Shown one piece after another: positions 7,263 to 15,690 of a DNA stretch of 33,862 nucleotides. The translations under genes were made by a program, and so were the position numbers. The notes under the pieces are model-generated. The model searched no databases and was not told the DNA's origin. It saw nothing but the letters and a program-made list of their open reading frames with translations. Origin of the DNA: Xanthobacteraceae bacterium (GTDB lineage Bacteria > Pseudomonadota > Alphaproteobacteria > Rhizobiales > Xanthobacteraceae); NCBI GenBank assembly GCA_019241285.1, contig JAFAXD010000146.1, positions 1-33,862 on the forward strand. Direction: 5' to 3'. Every line of letters begins with the position of its first letter. The stretch's first letter is position 1.

Positions 7263-8828
7263 ATGTCCGTTGACCGCCGAACATTAGCGCCGGTGCTTGC
7301 CCGGCGCGGAGTGCTCAAAGGCGGGGCCGCGGCGGCCGGCGCGCTGCTGTTGCCGGGGGCGCTGCGGGCGGCGGAGCCGCGCCGCGGCGGTACGCTGCGC
7401 GTCTCCATGACCTACAACCCGGCGGCACTCGATCCCATGACGGGACGCAATGCGCCCGATTTCAACACACTGCTCGCGATCTATGACGGGCTGATCGATC
7501 TCGACCCGCCGACCCTGCAGCCCAAGCCTGGGCTTGCCAAGGCATTCACCTGGAAGGATCCGACCACGCTCGTGCTCGATCTCGAGCAGAACGTCACCTT
7601 CCACGACGGCACCAAGTTCGATGCGGAGGCGGTCAAGTTCAATCTCGATCGCTATCGCAGTGATGCGCGCTCCAACGTGAAGCCCGACTGCTCAACCATC
7701 GACCGCGTTGATGTCGCCGGCCCGCACCAGGTGGTGATCCACCTCAACCGGCCCAACTCGTCACTGCCGACGATCCTCGCCGATCGCCCCGGTCTGATGG
7801 TCTCGCCCACCGCGATTGCGAAGGCCGAGGGCGGCAACATCGACCGCGCGCCGGTCGGCACCGGGCCGTTCCGCTTCGTGAGCTGGCAGGACAATGACCG
7901 TATCGTGCTCACCCGCAATGAGAGCTACTGGCGGCCAGGGTTGCCGTATCTGGACGCGCTCACGCTTCGCATCATCAGCGAGCAGCCCACGGGACTGCGC
8001 TCGGTAATTGCCGGCGAGAACGACATGGCGATCAATATCGACGTGCAGCTGAAAACGGTGGCGGATCGCGCCGGCAATCTGGTGGCGCGACTCGTTCCGA
8101 CTACATTCTTTTGGGGCGCCTACATCAACTTTGCCAAGCCGCCGCTCGACAATCTCAAGGTGCGGCAGGCGCTCGCCTGGGGCATCGATCGCGACGCGAT
8201 GAACAAGGCGATTGCGCTCGGTCTCGACACGCCCGGCAACGGCGTGCTGCCAAAGGAGCACTGGGCCTGCGATCCGGCAACGTTCAACATGTACGGCTAC
8301 GATCCCGACAAGGCGCGCAAGCTTTTGGCAGAAGCCGGGTACCCCGACGGAGTCGATGTGCCGATGATCGGCTGGTCCGACCAGACGGCGATGCAGCGCC
8401 AGGAAGTTGCGATGGCGCAACTCGCCAAGGCAGGGATCCGCGTGCAGCTCACGCCCGCGTCGCCGCAGGATTCGTCGATCATGTTCTTTGGCCCGCAAAA
8501 GAAAGGCTCGGCGCGCATGAGCGGCATGGGCGGCTACGCCGACCCGAGCCAACAATACGACAATCTCCTGAGCAAGGACGCCTATTACAATGCCGGCCAC
8601 GTCGAGCTTCCGGGCTATCGTGAGCTGATCAACGCGACGCAGGCAACCGACGACCTCGCTGCGCGCAAGGCGGCTTTCGCCAAGTTGCAGCGCTTTGTCA
8701 TCGAGAATGCCTTGGTGCTCACGTTCCTGTTCCAGACAAACCTGATGATTGCGCAGAAGTCGGTGCAGGGCGTAACCGTTGACCTCACCAACAAACCGCG
8801 CTTCCACGCCGCGTGGCTCGCGGCGTGA
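7263..8828 (+). CDS. ABC transporter substrate-binding protein, family 5 (peptide/nickel type), Tat-exported
   Basis: A 521-residue periplasmic solute-binding protein of SBP_bac_5 (PF00496), the DppA/OppA/NikA type. The N-terminus carries a twin-arginine-like signal (R14-R15-GVLKG, then an Ala/Leu core) with probable cleavage near residue 37. Conserved family stretches follow, including RRGGTLRV, YDGLIDLDP and TGPFRFVSW. The start at 7263 is chosen because GGAGGAG precedes it; the frame extends upstream without support. No permease or ATPase genes are adjacent, so its transporter must lie elsewhere. Next, 27 bases downstream, is a flavin reductase-like gene, probably cotranscribed. The ligand cannot be told from sequence; oligopeptides, or small organic compounds used with the reductase, are possible. 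Confidence 0.9.
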   Translation: MSVDRRTLAPVLARRGVLKGGAAAAGALLLPGALRAAEPRRGGTLRVSMTYNPAALDPMTGRNAPDFNTLLAIYDGLIDLDPPTLQPKPGLAKAFTWKDPTTLVLDLEQNVTFHDGTKFDAEAVKFNLDRYRSDARSNVKPDCSTIDRVDVAGPHQVVIHLNRPNSSLPTILADRPGLMVSPTAIAKAEGGNIDRAPVGTGPFRFVSWQDNDRIVLTRNESYWRPGLPYLDALTLRIISEQPTGLRSVIAGENDMAINIDVQLKTVADRAGNLVARLVPTTFFWGAYINFAKPPLDNLKVRQALAWGIDRDAMNKAIALGLDTPGNGVLPKEHWACDPATFNMYGYDPDKARKLLAEAGYPDGVDVPMIGWSDQTAMQRQEVAMAQLAKAGIRVQLTPASPQDSSIMFFGPQKKGSARMSGMGGYADPSQQYDNLLSKDAYYNAGHVELPGYRELINATQATDDLAARKAAFAKLQRFVIENALVLTFLFQTNLMIAQKSVQGVTVDLTNKPRFHAAWLAA

Positions 8829-8855
8829 CTGATGGAAACATAGGAGTGACTGACG

Positions 8856-9536
8856 GTGAGTATGGCAGCAAGTGATGCGAGGGGCGCGGCGAGCGAGCCG
8901 GCATTCGTCCAGCAGCCGGAGAAATACTGGGACCGTCTGTTCGCGCCCGGCGGACACGCCGCCATGATCACCACGGTCGACGGGGAGGGACGGGTCAATG
9001 CCGCGTCCTACGCGACTTGCGTGCGCATCGTGCACAAGCCGGTGCAGATCGCATTCACCACCAGCCAGGCGGGCGATACCGGCCGCAACGTCGCCGAAAC
9101 CGGTCAGTTCGTTGTCAATCTGCCCTCGTTCGAGCGCGACATCCTGGAGAAGGTGCGTATTGTCGGCCTGCCGTTTGCGCGCGGCGTGAACGAGTTGGAG
9201 AAGGCGGGGCTGACGGCATTGCCCTCAACGTTGGTGAAGGCGCCGCGCATCGCCGAGTGCCACCGCCATTTCGAATGCGAGGTGGTGTGGACCAAGGAGT
9301 GGCTCAACCGCATGATGGTCGTCGGCAACGTCGTCGCTGCGTCGGTGCGCGCTGATTGCGTCGACCACAAGGGCTATATCGTCTGGGAGCGAATCAAGCC
9401 TGTCGCGTTCTGTGGCGCGCCGTATGTCAACATGTTTGCCGCCGGCTATGAAACGATGGCGGTCGGCTTGCCCTACGACGGGCCGGAGGCGCAGGCGGCG
9501 GACCAGAGCGTCCGCCGGATGTTCGAGGATATGTAA
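8856..9536 (+). CDS. Flavin reductase-like (FMN-binding split-barrel) protein
   Basis: A 226-residue protein of the flavin reductase-like domain family (PF01613, DIM6/NTAB group). The N-terminal half shows the typical FMN-binding run: AMITTVDGEGRVNAASYA, the segment IAFTTS, then TGRNVAETGQFVVNLP. The GTG at 8856 is used because TAGGAG sits about nine bases upstream; an ATG at 8862 is the alternative. It directly follows the solute-binding protein gene. Members bind FMN and act as flavin reductases for two-component monooxygenases or as oxidoreductases of unknown substrate. No monooxygenase is next to it. Confidence 0.85.
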   Translation: MSMAASDARGAASEPAFVQQPEKYWDRLFAPGGHAAMITTVDGEGRVNAASYATCVRIVHKPVQIAFTTSQAGDTGRNVAETGQFVVNLPSFERDILEKVRIVGLPFARGVNELEKAGLTALPSTLVKAPRIAECHRHFECEVVWTKEWLNRMMVVGNVVAASVRADCVDHKGYIVWERIKPVAFCGAPYVNMFAAGYETMAVGLPYDGPEAQAADQSVRRMFEDM

Positions 9537-9550
9537 CCAGCCGCCACGCC

Positions 9551-10801
9551 TCAGGCGCGCGGCGACCCGGGGTGCACGCGTTTGCCCGGAACCACCCGGC
9601 AATTCGCGCAAGCCTGGGTCGGCCTCGCGGATGCGCCGGCGCGATGGATCAGCACGACACGGCGCGGGGTCACGGCAGCGTGGGCCTGCGTCAAGCGGGT
9701 CACGGCGGCCGCGCGCGCCGGGGTGACGTGCGCTGCGGCGAAACGGGCCTGTGTGCCCTGACGGTTGCGAGCAACGGCCAAGCGGCGTGCGAATGCAGCG
9801 TGGTTATTCCGCAGCACAAGCCGCTTGCGCATCGCGGACGCGCTTGACGGGTGATCCGCCAGGACCGGCGCCGCTTTGGCAGCGTCGCCAGCACCTACCT
9901 CGGCATCGGTGCGATCGGTGGCGACCGCTGCGACCGCCGCCGACACCGCGCGACGCGCCGCCGCCGGATTCGTGGCAGCGGCAGGCAGGCCCGTGCCGTC
10001 GGGCGAGGCGCTCGCGACAGGGGTTTCCGAGTTCGGGGCAGGCTTGATCTCGGTCGCCGGGACGACATGCACGACCTTGTAGCCTTGCTCCTTGAGCTGG
10101 GTGAGCAGGCTCGGCAAGGCCGCCGCAGTGCGCGCATGAATGTCGTGCAGCAGGAGGACGCCGCGGTTGTGGTTGGCTGCCAAGCGAGTCATCACGCGCT
10201 TGACGATCTCCTGTGGCGAAATCCGATGGTGCCAGTCGTCGCCGTGGAAATCGACACTCCACACCATGATTCCGCGCTCCGCCAGATAAGCTTCTGAGTC
10301 CGCCCGATGCAGCAAGCCCGGAAAGCGGAAGAACGGTGCGACCTTGTGCTCATCACCGAGCGCGGCCTGCACTGAGGAAAAGCCTCGATCGATTTCGTCC
10401 CGCGCCTTGTCCATTGACATGCGCGTAAACCAGGGATGGCTCCAGCTATGGGTGCCGATCGTGTGTCCCGCGGCCGCAACCTTGCGCACCGACTCCGGAT
10501 AGGCCGCCGCCATTTTGCCGATCATGAAATAGGTGGCTTTCACGCACTGCGCCGCCATGATCTCCAGGATCTTCTCTGTATGTGGGGGCAGCGGACCGTC
10601 GTCGAAGGTGATGACAATCTCATGATCGTCGAGCGGCAAGCTGTCGTGATAGCTCATGGTGCCGATCTTCGGCAATTGTGCCGGATCAACCTCGAGCGTG
10701 CGACTCACGCCGAGAGCATCGGGATTGTCGCATTCCGCGGCATGTGCGGCTGCGCCGATTGCCAGGAGCGATGCCGCGACGAGGGCGCCCAACTTGAACA
10801 T
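9551..10801 (-). CDS. Secreted polysaccharide deacetylase (NodB-homology, CE4)
   Basis: 416 residues with a Sec signal peptide (1-21, ending AHAAE), a CE4/NodB domain (about 60-245), and a long Ala/Arg/Thr-rich tail (about 250-416). Catalytic motifs are complete: TFDDGP with Asp67 (base) and metal ligand Asp68, HSWSHP giving His118 and His122, RFPG (Arg159), and LLLHD (His219-Asp220). CE4 enzymes remove N- or O-acetyl groups from peptidoglycan, chitin-like or other surface glycans; the substrate here is not evident. The ATG at 10801 follows GGAG. The gene is convergent with the flavin reductase, only 14 bases apart. The tail has no recognised domain and contains a CANC motif near its end. Confidence 0.9.
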   Translation of the reverse strand: MFKLGALVAASLLAIGAAAHAAECDNPDALGVSRTLEVDPAQLPKIGTMSYHDSLPLDDHEIVITFDDGPLPPHTEKILEIMAAQCVKATYFMIGKMAAAYPESVRKVAAAGHTIGTHSWSHPWFTRMSMDKARDEIDRGFSSVQAALGDEHKVAPFFRFPGLLHRADSEAYLAERGIMVWSVDFHGDDWHHRISPQEIVKRVMTRLAANHNRGVLLLHDIHARTAAALPSLLTQLKEQGYKVVHVVPATEIKPAPNSETPVASASPDGTGLPAAATNPAAARRAVSAAVAAVATDRTDAEVGAGDAAKAAPVLADHPSSASAMRKRLVLRNNHAAFARRLAVARNRQGTQARFAAAHVTPARAAAVTRLTQAHAAVTPRRVVLIHRAGASARPTQACANCRVVPGKRVHPGSPRA

Positions 10802-11020
10802 TCATTCATCTCCGGATAGAGCGCCCAATGCTACGCGCGCGAGTCGGAACTAAATTAAATCCTAACGCAAGGTGAGAGCAACTGCTGATGATGTGGATCA
10901 CAGAGGTTGCCAAATCGCTGTGGCAAAGACATCACCTCGTGGAATACTGAGCGTAAAAACAAGTAGGCGCGCTTGCGAAGCGCCCGCTTGTTCGATGAGG
11001 CATCCCCCTCACTCCTGCAA
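10802..11020. promoter_or_regulatory. Upstream region of the deacetylase gene
   Basis: These 219 bases lie between the end of the L,D-transpeptidase gene and the start of the deacetylase gene, both leftward. The region should hold the deacetylase promoter and is somewhat less GC-rich than its flanks. No specific -10/-35, operator or terminator could be assigned. Confidence 0.3.
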
Positions 11021-11809
11021 TCAGTTCACGCGTGGTGCGCTGGGGGCGCTCGGCTGAGCCTGGACCATTCGGCCGCGGCCTGACATCGGCAGCACAACCA
11101 CCCTGGTGCCAACGTTTACGCGGGAATAGAGATCGGCAACGTCGGCGTTGGTCAATCGGATGCAGCCGCTCGATACACGTTTGCCGATCGTATCCGGCGC
11201 ATTGGTGCCGTGGATACGATAAAGCGTGTTGCCGAGATACATGGCGCGTGCGCCAAGCGGGTTGCTGGGGCCGCCCGCCATGAAGCGCGGCAGATAAGGC
11301 TGGCGTGCGATCATCTCCGTGGGCGGCGTCCAGTCAGGCCACTCCGCCTTACGAGCAATCGCCTCCACGCCGGACCAGGTAAAGCCCTCGCGGCCGATGC
11401 CGATGCCGTAGCGGATCGCCCGCCCGCCGCCGAGCACATAGTAGAGGTACGTGTGCGGCGTATCGATCACCACAGTGCCGGCCGGTTCCTGGGTCGGATA
11501 GTCCACGACCTGGCGGCGCAGGTTCGCGGGCAGGTCGGCGCTCTGGCCAAGATCCTCCTGGCTCGCGTCTTCAGCGGCTTCGCGGCCCGAACGCGCGGCT
11601 GGCTGCTCAATCAGGCTCTTCGGTGGCAGGTAGGCAGGGCTCTCTTCGGTCGCCTGCGGGCCCCGCAGCAGGGGGGCGAAGATTGCCTCAAGGGGGTTGG
11701 CCGGCGATGCAAAGCCGAGCGTCTGGGCAGACGCCGTCGTGCTGCCGAGAGCAACAATAAATGCGGCGGCGGCAGTGGCGAGGCGCAGAGTCTTTTTAAT
11801 GTTTGACAT
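11021..11809 (-). CDS. L,D-transpeptidase (YkuD domain), periplasmic
   Basis: 262 residues with an N-terminal signal peptide (1-28, ending ASAQ), a low-complexity linker to about 105, and a YkuD catalytic domain (about 110-245). The active-site motif is intact: His200 in YRIHGTN and nucleophile Cys216 in SSGCIRL. The enzyme forms meso-DAP to meso-DAP cross-links in peptidoglycan or attaches proteins to it; substrate choice cannot be read from sequence. A strong GAGAGGT precedes the ATG. The upstream small gene ends 10 bases before this start, so the two are probably one operon. The neighbouring deacetylase is also an envelope-remodelling enzyme. Confidence 0.93.
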   Translation of the reverse strand: MSNIKKTLRLATAAAAFIVALGSTTASAQTLGFASPANPLEAIFAPLLRGPQATEESPAYLPPKSLIEQPAARSGREAAEDASQEDLGQSADLPANLRRQVVDYPTQEPAGTVVIDTPHTYLYYVLGGGRAIRYGIGIGREGFTWSGVEAIARKAEWPDWTPPTEMIARQPYLPRFMAGGPSNPLGARAMYLGNTLYRIHGTNAPDTIGKRVSSGCIRLTNADVADLYSRVNVGTRVVVLPMSGRGRMVQAQPSAPSAPRVN

Positions 11810-11819
11810 GACTTACCTC

Positions 11820-12128
11820 TCAGAACTGTTGGCGCCGATCGTGCGTGTGGCTCTGAGCGATCTTGAAGACGTCACGATTGGCGCCGATGCGACGAACGCC
11901 ATCCGGCTGCCCGCCTGGCTTGAGGCGGTCGCGCAGGCATTCGCTTTCGTAGTAGGGCCAACCGCGCTGGGAGCAGCTCGGGCCGAGCGGACGCAAGTCG
12001 AGACGATCGCCCTTTAGACCCATGCGCGGCGCACGTGCGTCGGCTCCGCTATCGGCAAGCATTGCTGCACCGCCAATGAGCAAGAGCACCGCGGCAACAC
12101 CGCCGATGATCCTGAACCGCTTTGACAC
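11820..12128 (-). CDS. Small membrane-anchored or exported protein with a Cys pair, unknown function
   Basis: A 102-residue protein starting at GTG 12128, preceded by GGGGAG at a suitable distance; the frame extends upstream to 12194 but without a ribosome binding site. Residues 7-25 form one hydrophobic segment (signal or anchor). The remainder, probably periplasmic, is basic and contains CSQRGWPYYESEC (Cys52 and Cys64), which could form a disulfide in the oxidising periplasm. I recall similar short WPYY...C proteins in Bradyrhizobium-type genomes but cannot name a family. It sits directly upstream of the YkuD L,D-transpeptidase, suggesting an envelope role. Confidence 0.7.
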   Translation of the reverse strand: MSKRFRIIGGVAAVLLLIGGAAMLADSGADARAPRMGLKGDRLDLRPLGPSCSQRGWPYYESECLRDRLKPGGQPDGVRRIGANRDVFKIAQSHTHDRRQQF

Positions 12129-12514
12129 TGCTGACTCCCCACCCAACGCGTTCTGTTGGCGAATTATTAGGATGGTTAAGCCTTGGTTCTCCACTGTACG
12201 CAGGGAAGAGGGGTCTGGCAGAACGGGTCGACCCCCCTATACGGGCGTATAGTGGTGCCGCGTTTAAGGGTTGAGTCGCGATCACGGCGCAGTGAGGAAG
12301 GCGATTTTCGTAGGACCGGTGTCGCGCGTGCGCGACGAACATCCACCGCGCATGACGCCCGATGCAACGCCAACGCACCGGTCTAGCCTTTGCCCTGATG
12401 CTTCGGCGGGCGAAGGCAGCTGGCGCACCCAGCATGGGCATTGCGCCCGAACGCCATTGCCGCGACAAAGGGCAGGCGCAAGGCCCACCCTACGGACTAA
12501 CCCAACAGTTCCGA
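12129..12514. other. 386-base intergenic region with a palindrome
   Basis: No convincing coding frame was found; frames on either strand are Arg/Ala-rich, lack ribosome binding sites and resemble no family. The region should contain the promoter of the small protein gene and the end of the response regulator transcript. The one structured element is the inverted repeat CTATAC-gggc-GTATAG at 12237-12252, directly preceded by a run of C residues. Confidence 0.5.
12237..12252. repeat. Inverted repeat, possible operator
   Basis: CTATAC (12237-12242) and GTATAG (12247-12252) are perfect inverted arms around GGGC. The left arm follows a C-run, so the site reads CCCCCCTATAC, which loosely resembles operators of CsoR/RcnR-type metal or aldehyde sensors. 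It lies about 110 bases upstream of the small protein/YkuD operon. No CsoR-type gene is in the window, so the regulator is unknown. Confidence 0.3.
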
Positions 12515-12889
12515 TTACTGCTGCATCGGGCGATCGGCGGCGTGCAAGGCGCGGTCGAGGCAGCCGATCAGGCTCTCTTCGCTGAACGGCTTGCTGAGCA
12601 GGCCAAAGGCGCCACGCGCCAGTACATGATCGCGAATGCGTTGTTCCGGGAACGCCGTAATGAAAATGATCGGAAGCCGATGGCCGTCGGCAAGCAGTCG
12701 CTTCTGCAACTCGACCCCATCGATGCCCGGCATCTGCACGTCCGTGATCAAACACGAAGTCTCGCGCAAGCGATCCGATTCAAGAAATTCTTCAGCTGAA
12801 GCGAAGGTAGCGGCCCCGTAGCCCAGCGACCGCACGAGTCCTTTAGTGGCCTCGCGTACGGATTCATCATCATCAACGATTGAGATCAT
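12515..12889 (-). CDS. Single-domain response regulator (receiver only)
   Basis: A 124-residue receiver domain of the FixJ/CheY fold with no output domain. Acidic residues Asp6-Asp8, phospho-acceptor Asp50 (LITDVQMPG), Thr78 and Lys100 (LLSKPF) are all present, so it should be phosphorylated normally. The protein stops about 20 residues after the receiver domain. The start is placed at ATG 12889; the frame is open further upstream to 12943, and no strong ribosome binding site separates these choices. It lies just downstream of the histidine kinase/FixJ pair on the same strand, separated by about 290 bases, and may be a second target or phosphate sink for that kinase. Confidence 0.85.
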   Translation of the reverse strand: MISIVDDDESVREATKGLVRSLGYGAATFASAEEFLESDRLRETSCLITDVQMPGIDGVELQKRLLADGHRLPIIFITAFPEQRIRDHVLARGAFGLLSKPFSEESLIGCLDRALHAADRPMQQ

Positions 12890-13180
12890 AGGCACCTGCG
12901 TCAAAACGCTTTTCCTTGTTATGAGGGAGGCGGCGACGAACAACTCCGTGGCGAAGCGTTACGCGTGAGAGTTGGCCGTCCTGGGGTGCAGAAGAAAATT
13001 ATACTTAGGTTTAAACGAGCTTGCGGATGTGGATCATCGGATTTGCTCGCTTATTGTATGCAAATCATTGGTGCATATGATCTTCAGGCAACCACGCACG
13101 CACCCACCTACACGGGAAATACCACCGGTTTGGACGGTGTGTTTTGCTAGAGCTAGGTTAAGCGGGCGTAAAATTAGTTA
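12890..13180. promoter_or_regulatory. AT-richer upstream region of the single-domain regulator
   Basis: This interval between the FixJ-type gene and the receiver-only gene has a locally lower GC content (especially 12990-13080 and 13160-13185) than the flanking genes. It should carry the promoter of the receiver-only gene. No clear -10/-35 pair or operator could be named. Confidence 0.35.
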
Positions 13181-13810
13181 TCAGCGGTTGCGTCGGATGC
13201 CCAGCGCATCAACCATTTTTACCAGATCCGCCAGTGACTTCGCGCCCATCTTTCGCATGGCGTTGCCACGATGAACCTTGACGGTGATCTCGGTGACGCC
13301 GATCTCGGCGGCGATCTGCTTGTTCATCAAGCCGGTGGTCACCAGCGCGACCACTTCCTGCTCGCGCGGGGTCAGTGTCTCGTAGCGCCCGCGCAAGTTT
13401 GAGACCATTGTGTCCTTTTCGCGACGGCTGCGGTCGCGCTCAAGCCCGACCTGCACGGCATCTAGCAATTCCTGATCGCGAAACGGCTTGGTCAAAAATT
13501 CAACTGCACCAGCCTTCATGGCGCGGACCGTCATCGGAATATCGCCGTGACCGGTGATGAAAATGATTGGAACATTGATGTTGGCTTTGGCGAGCTCGGT
13601 CTGAAAATCGAGCCCACTCAGTCCCGGCAGGCGCACGTCAAGCACAAGGCAACTGGGCGCTTCCGGCAGCTTGGCTTGCAGGAATTCGGGTGCTGAGGCG
13701 AAGGTCTCCACCCGTAGCCCAACGGATCCAAACAGACTCTTCAGCGCCTCGCGCAACGAGGCATCGTCGTCGACAACAAACACCGTGGAAGTGGGGGTGG
13801 GCCGGTCCAT
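13181..13810 (-). CDS. FixJ-type response regulator (receiver plus LuxR HTH)
   Basis: 209 residues from ATG 13810: receiver domain (1-125) with phospho-acceptor Asp58 (LVLDVRLPG) and Lys108 (FLTKPF), then a LuxR/GerE-type helix-turn-helix (about 145-205) beginning LTPREQEVVALV. This is the FixJ/NarL architecture. The start overlaps the kinase stop as TGATG; a GTG at 13813 gives an alternative GTGA overlap. The tight coupling identifies the upstream HAMP kinase as its partner. The name fixJ is not used because the kinase lacks FixL PAS/haem features. Similar pairs in Rhizobiales control diverse processes, so targets cannot be predicted. Confidence 0.92.
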   Translation of the reverse strand: MDRPTPTSTVFVVDDDASLREALKSLFGSVGLRVETFASAPEFLQAKLPEAPSCLVLDVRLPGLSGLDFQTELAKANINVPIIFITGHGDIPMTVRAMKAGAVEFLTKPFRDQELLDAVQVGLERDRSRREKDTMVSNLRGRYETLTPREQEVVALVTTGLMNKQIAAEIGVTEITVKVHRGNAMRKMGAKSLADLVKMVDALGIRRNR

Positions 13811-15690
13811 CACGCCGCCTCGTTCGCTGTCGCGACGCCCGCCGGCAACACCACTTCAAACACCGAGCCGTGCGGTTGGGCGGGTGCAGCCGACAACCGC
13901 CCGCCATGCGCTTCGATGATCGAACGGCAGATCGCGAGGCCGAGACCGGTCCCGTTTGCCTTGGTGGTGAAGAACGCGTCGAAAATCCGCTCGGCGTTTT
14001 TGGGATCGATTCCAACGCCGGAATCTTCGACCGACAAGGAAACGCCGTTGCCGTCATGAATTGACGAGCGCACGCGCAACACGTGTGCTCGATCCGTTAT
14101 GGGGCTCATCGCATCAATCGCATTATTCATCAGATTAAGCACGACTTGTTGAACCTGCACGCGATCTGCCAGCACCGGCGGCAGGTCGCTGGCGAGCTCG
14201 GTGCGGACTGTCACCTTCTGCTTCTTGATCTCGCCCTGAACGAGACCCAGCACTTCCTGCACGATGTCGTTGACGTCATACAGGCCCTTGTGCTGCGCAT
14301 CCTTCTTGAACATGGCGCGAATGCTGCCGATCACCTCGCTGGCACGATGCCCATCCTTGGCGATTCGCTTCAAGGCCGCGCGCGCCTCATCGAGGTCGGG
14401 GGAGGCGTTGGCAAGCCAGCGCAGGCCGGCATTGCTGTTGGTCACGATCGCGGCCAGCGGCTGGTTGATTTCGTGGGCAATGGAGGCAGTCATGGCTCCG
14501 ATCGTCATCAGCCGGTCGGCGCGCGCGAGCTCGGCCTGCTCAGTAATCTCGCGGTCACGCGCGGCAGCAAGCTCCGCCAGCATATCGTTGAAGACGACGG
14601 CAAGATGCCCGATTTCGTCATTGCTGTCGCTCTCGGCGCGCAACGTGTAATTCTTGGTCTCGCGCACAGTCTCGGCAATGCTCTCAAGCCGCTCGAGAGG
14701 CCCGACGATGCGCCGATGGGTCATCACGGCGACGACGATGCTCAGCGCCGCCAGCGCGCCGGTCAACAACAAGCTGCGCCGCAGCTTGGCCAGCAGATTG
14801 TCGATGCGGTGGTGCAGCAACCGGTCAAGCTCGATCTCGGCGCCGGCCCAAGCAAACAGGGCGTCGCCTACGGCGCGCCCATAGAGGCCATCCAGGGACG
14901 CCGTGTCGCTGCTGACGATCAGCCCGCGTGCCTCATTGTCGAATCGCGCCGCATTGAGCGCGCCGAGGTAGGCGCGGGCGCTGCGCGACATGATCAAGAA
15001 CCAGTTGTCCACCTCGTGCTTGAGGCGACCGTCGACATTGCCGCGATACGCGGCCGAGAGGTCTTCGGCGATAGCGTCAGTGGTCGAGCGTAACAGCCCG
15101 TCGAGGACAAAGCGGAGGCTGCCGTCGGTCCCGGTCCCCGGTTGGGGACGGTCGTGGAACAAGACGTGCGCTTCGCCGAGTTGGCCGAGCAGGGTTGGCA
15201 GATGGTTGGCGACGGTATTCTGCAGGTAGTAGGTGTCGAGATCAGGGTCCAGCGTAAGATTCGAATCATCGGCGACGCGGGTCGCAAGCTTGCGGGCCTT
15301 GTTGAGTGCTTCGAGCACCAGCGTATCCGTCGGCCCATTCTGGGCGCGCCGCGCCAATAGCTCGCGCAATGTCGTCAACAGCGAATCGGCGAGTTCCTTA
15401 GTCTGAAATTTGCCCTCGACGCTATCTTGCTCCTCGGCGAGGGCGCTCAACACTTTTTCCGGTGCTGCCGCGGCTGAGGCGGTGGTCGAATCGATCGGGC
15501 GTTCGCTCAGGATCGCCGCATAGACGTTGCGCAGGATCGCCAGATACCGGTTGCCGACCAGTTCCTTGCGCGCGAAATCAATCGCAATCCGGTGCTCCGC
15601 GACCAGACTGTGCGTGGTCACGCCGATCGATAGAATGAACATCCCGCACAGAATGATGAGCTTTGTGCTGGTGCTCAGATTCTTGAACAT
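13810..15690 (-). CDS. HAMP-domain sensor histidine kinase, FixL-type transmitter
   Basis: 626 residues. A membrane segment near residues 8-30 and a second around 305-325 enclose a ~275-residue mainly helical periplasmic sensor region of no recognised family. A HAMP domain (about 325-380) follows, then HisKA with phospho-acceptor His406 in SIAHEINQPLAAI, and a HATPase_c domain with N-box (NLMNNAIDAM), DSGVGI and GTGLGLAI boxes. The HEINQPL signature is that of the FixL/DctB group of kinases. The start is set at ATG 15690 (MFKNLSTS), preceded by GGGGAC; the frame extends 15 codons upstream. It is coupled to the FixJ-type regulator. The ligand is unknown. Confidence 0.9.
   Translation of the reverse strand: MFKNLSTSTKLIILCGMFILSIGVTTHSLVAEHRIAIDFARKELVGNRYLAILRNVYAAILSERPIDSTTASAAAAPEKVLSALAEEQDSVEGKFQTKELADSLLTTLRELLARRAQNGPTDTLVLEALNKARKLATRVADDSNLTLDPDLDTYYLQNTVANHLPTLLGQLGEAHVLFHDRPQPGTGTDGSLRFVLDGLLRSTTDAIAEDLSAAYRGNVDGRLKHEVDNWFLIMSRSARAYLGALNAARFDNEARGLIVSSDTASLDGLYGRAVGDALFAWAGAEIELDRLLHHRIDNLLAKLRRSLLLTGALAALSIVVAVMTHRRIVGPLERLESIAETVRETKNYTLRAESDSNDEIGHLAVVFNDMLAELAAARDREITEQAELARADRLMTIGAMTASIAHEINQPLAAIVTNSNAGLRWLANASPDLDEARAALKRIAKDGHRASEVIGSIRAMFKKDAQHKGLYDVNDIVQEVLGLVQGEIKKQKVTVRTELASDLPPVLADRVQVQQVVLNLMNNAIDAMSPITDRAHVLRVRSSIHDGNGVSLSVEDSGVGIDPKNAERIFDAFFTTKANGTGLGLAICRSIIEAHGGRLSAAPAQPHGSVFEVVLPAGVATANEAA

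Noticed and set aside
7761-9035. A 424-codon leftward open frame across the solute-binding and flavin reductase genes
   Set aside because: It spans two recognised genes in the antisense direction and shows no domain features.
12049-12468. Leftward 139-codon open frame in the gap before the receiver-only gene
   Set aside because: Arg/Ala-rich composition, overlaps the better supported small protein gene in another frame, and lacks a ribosome binding site.
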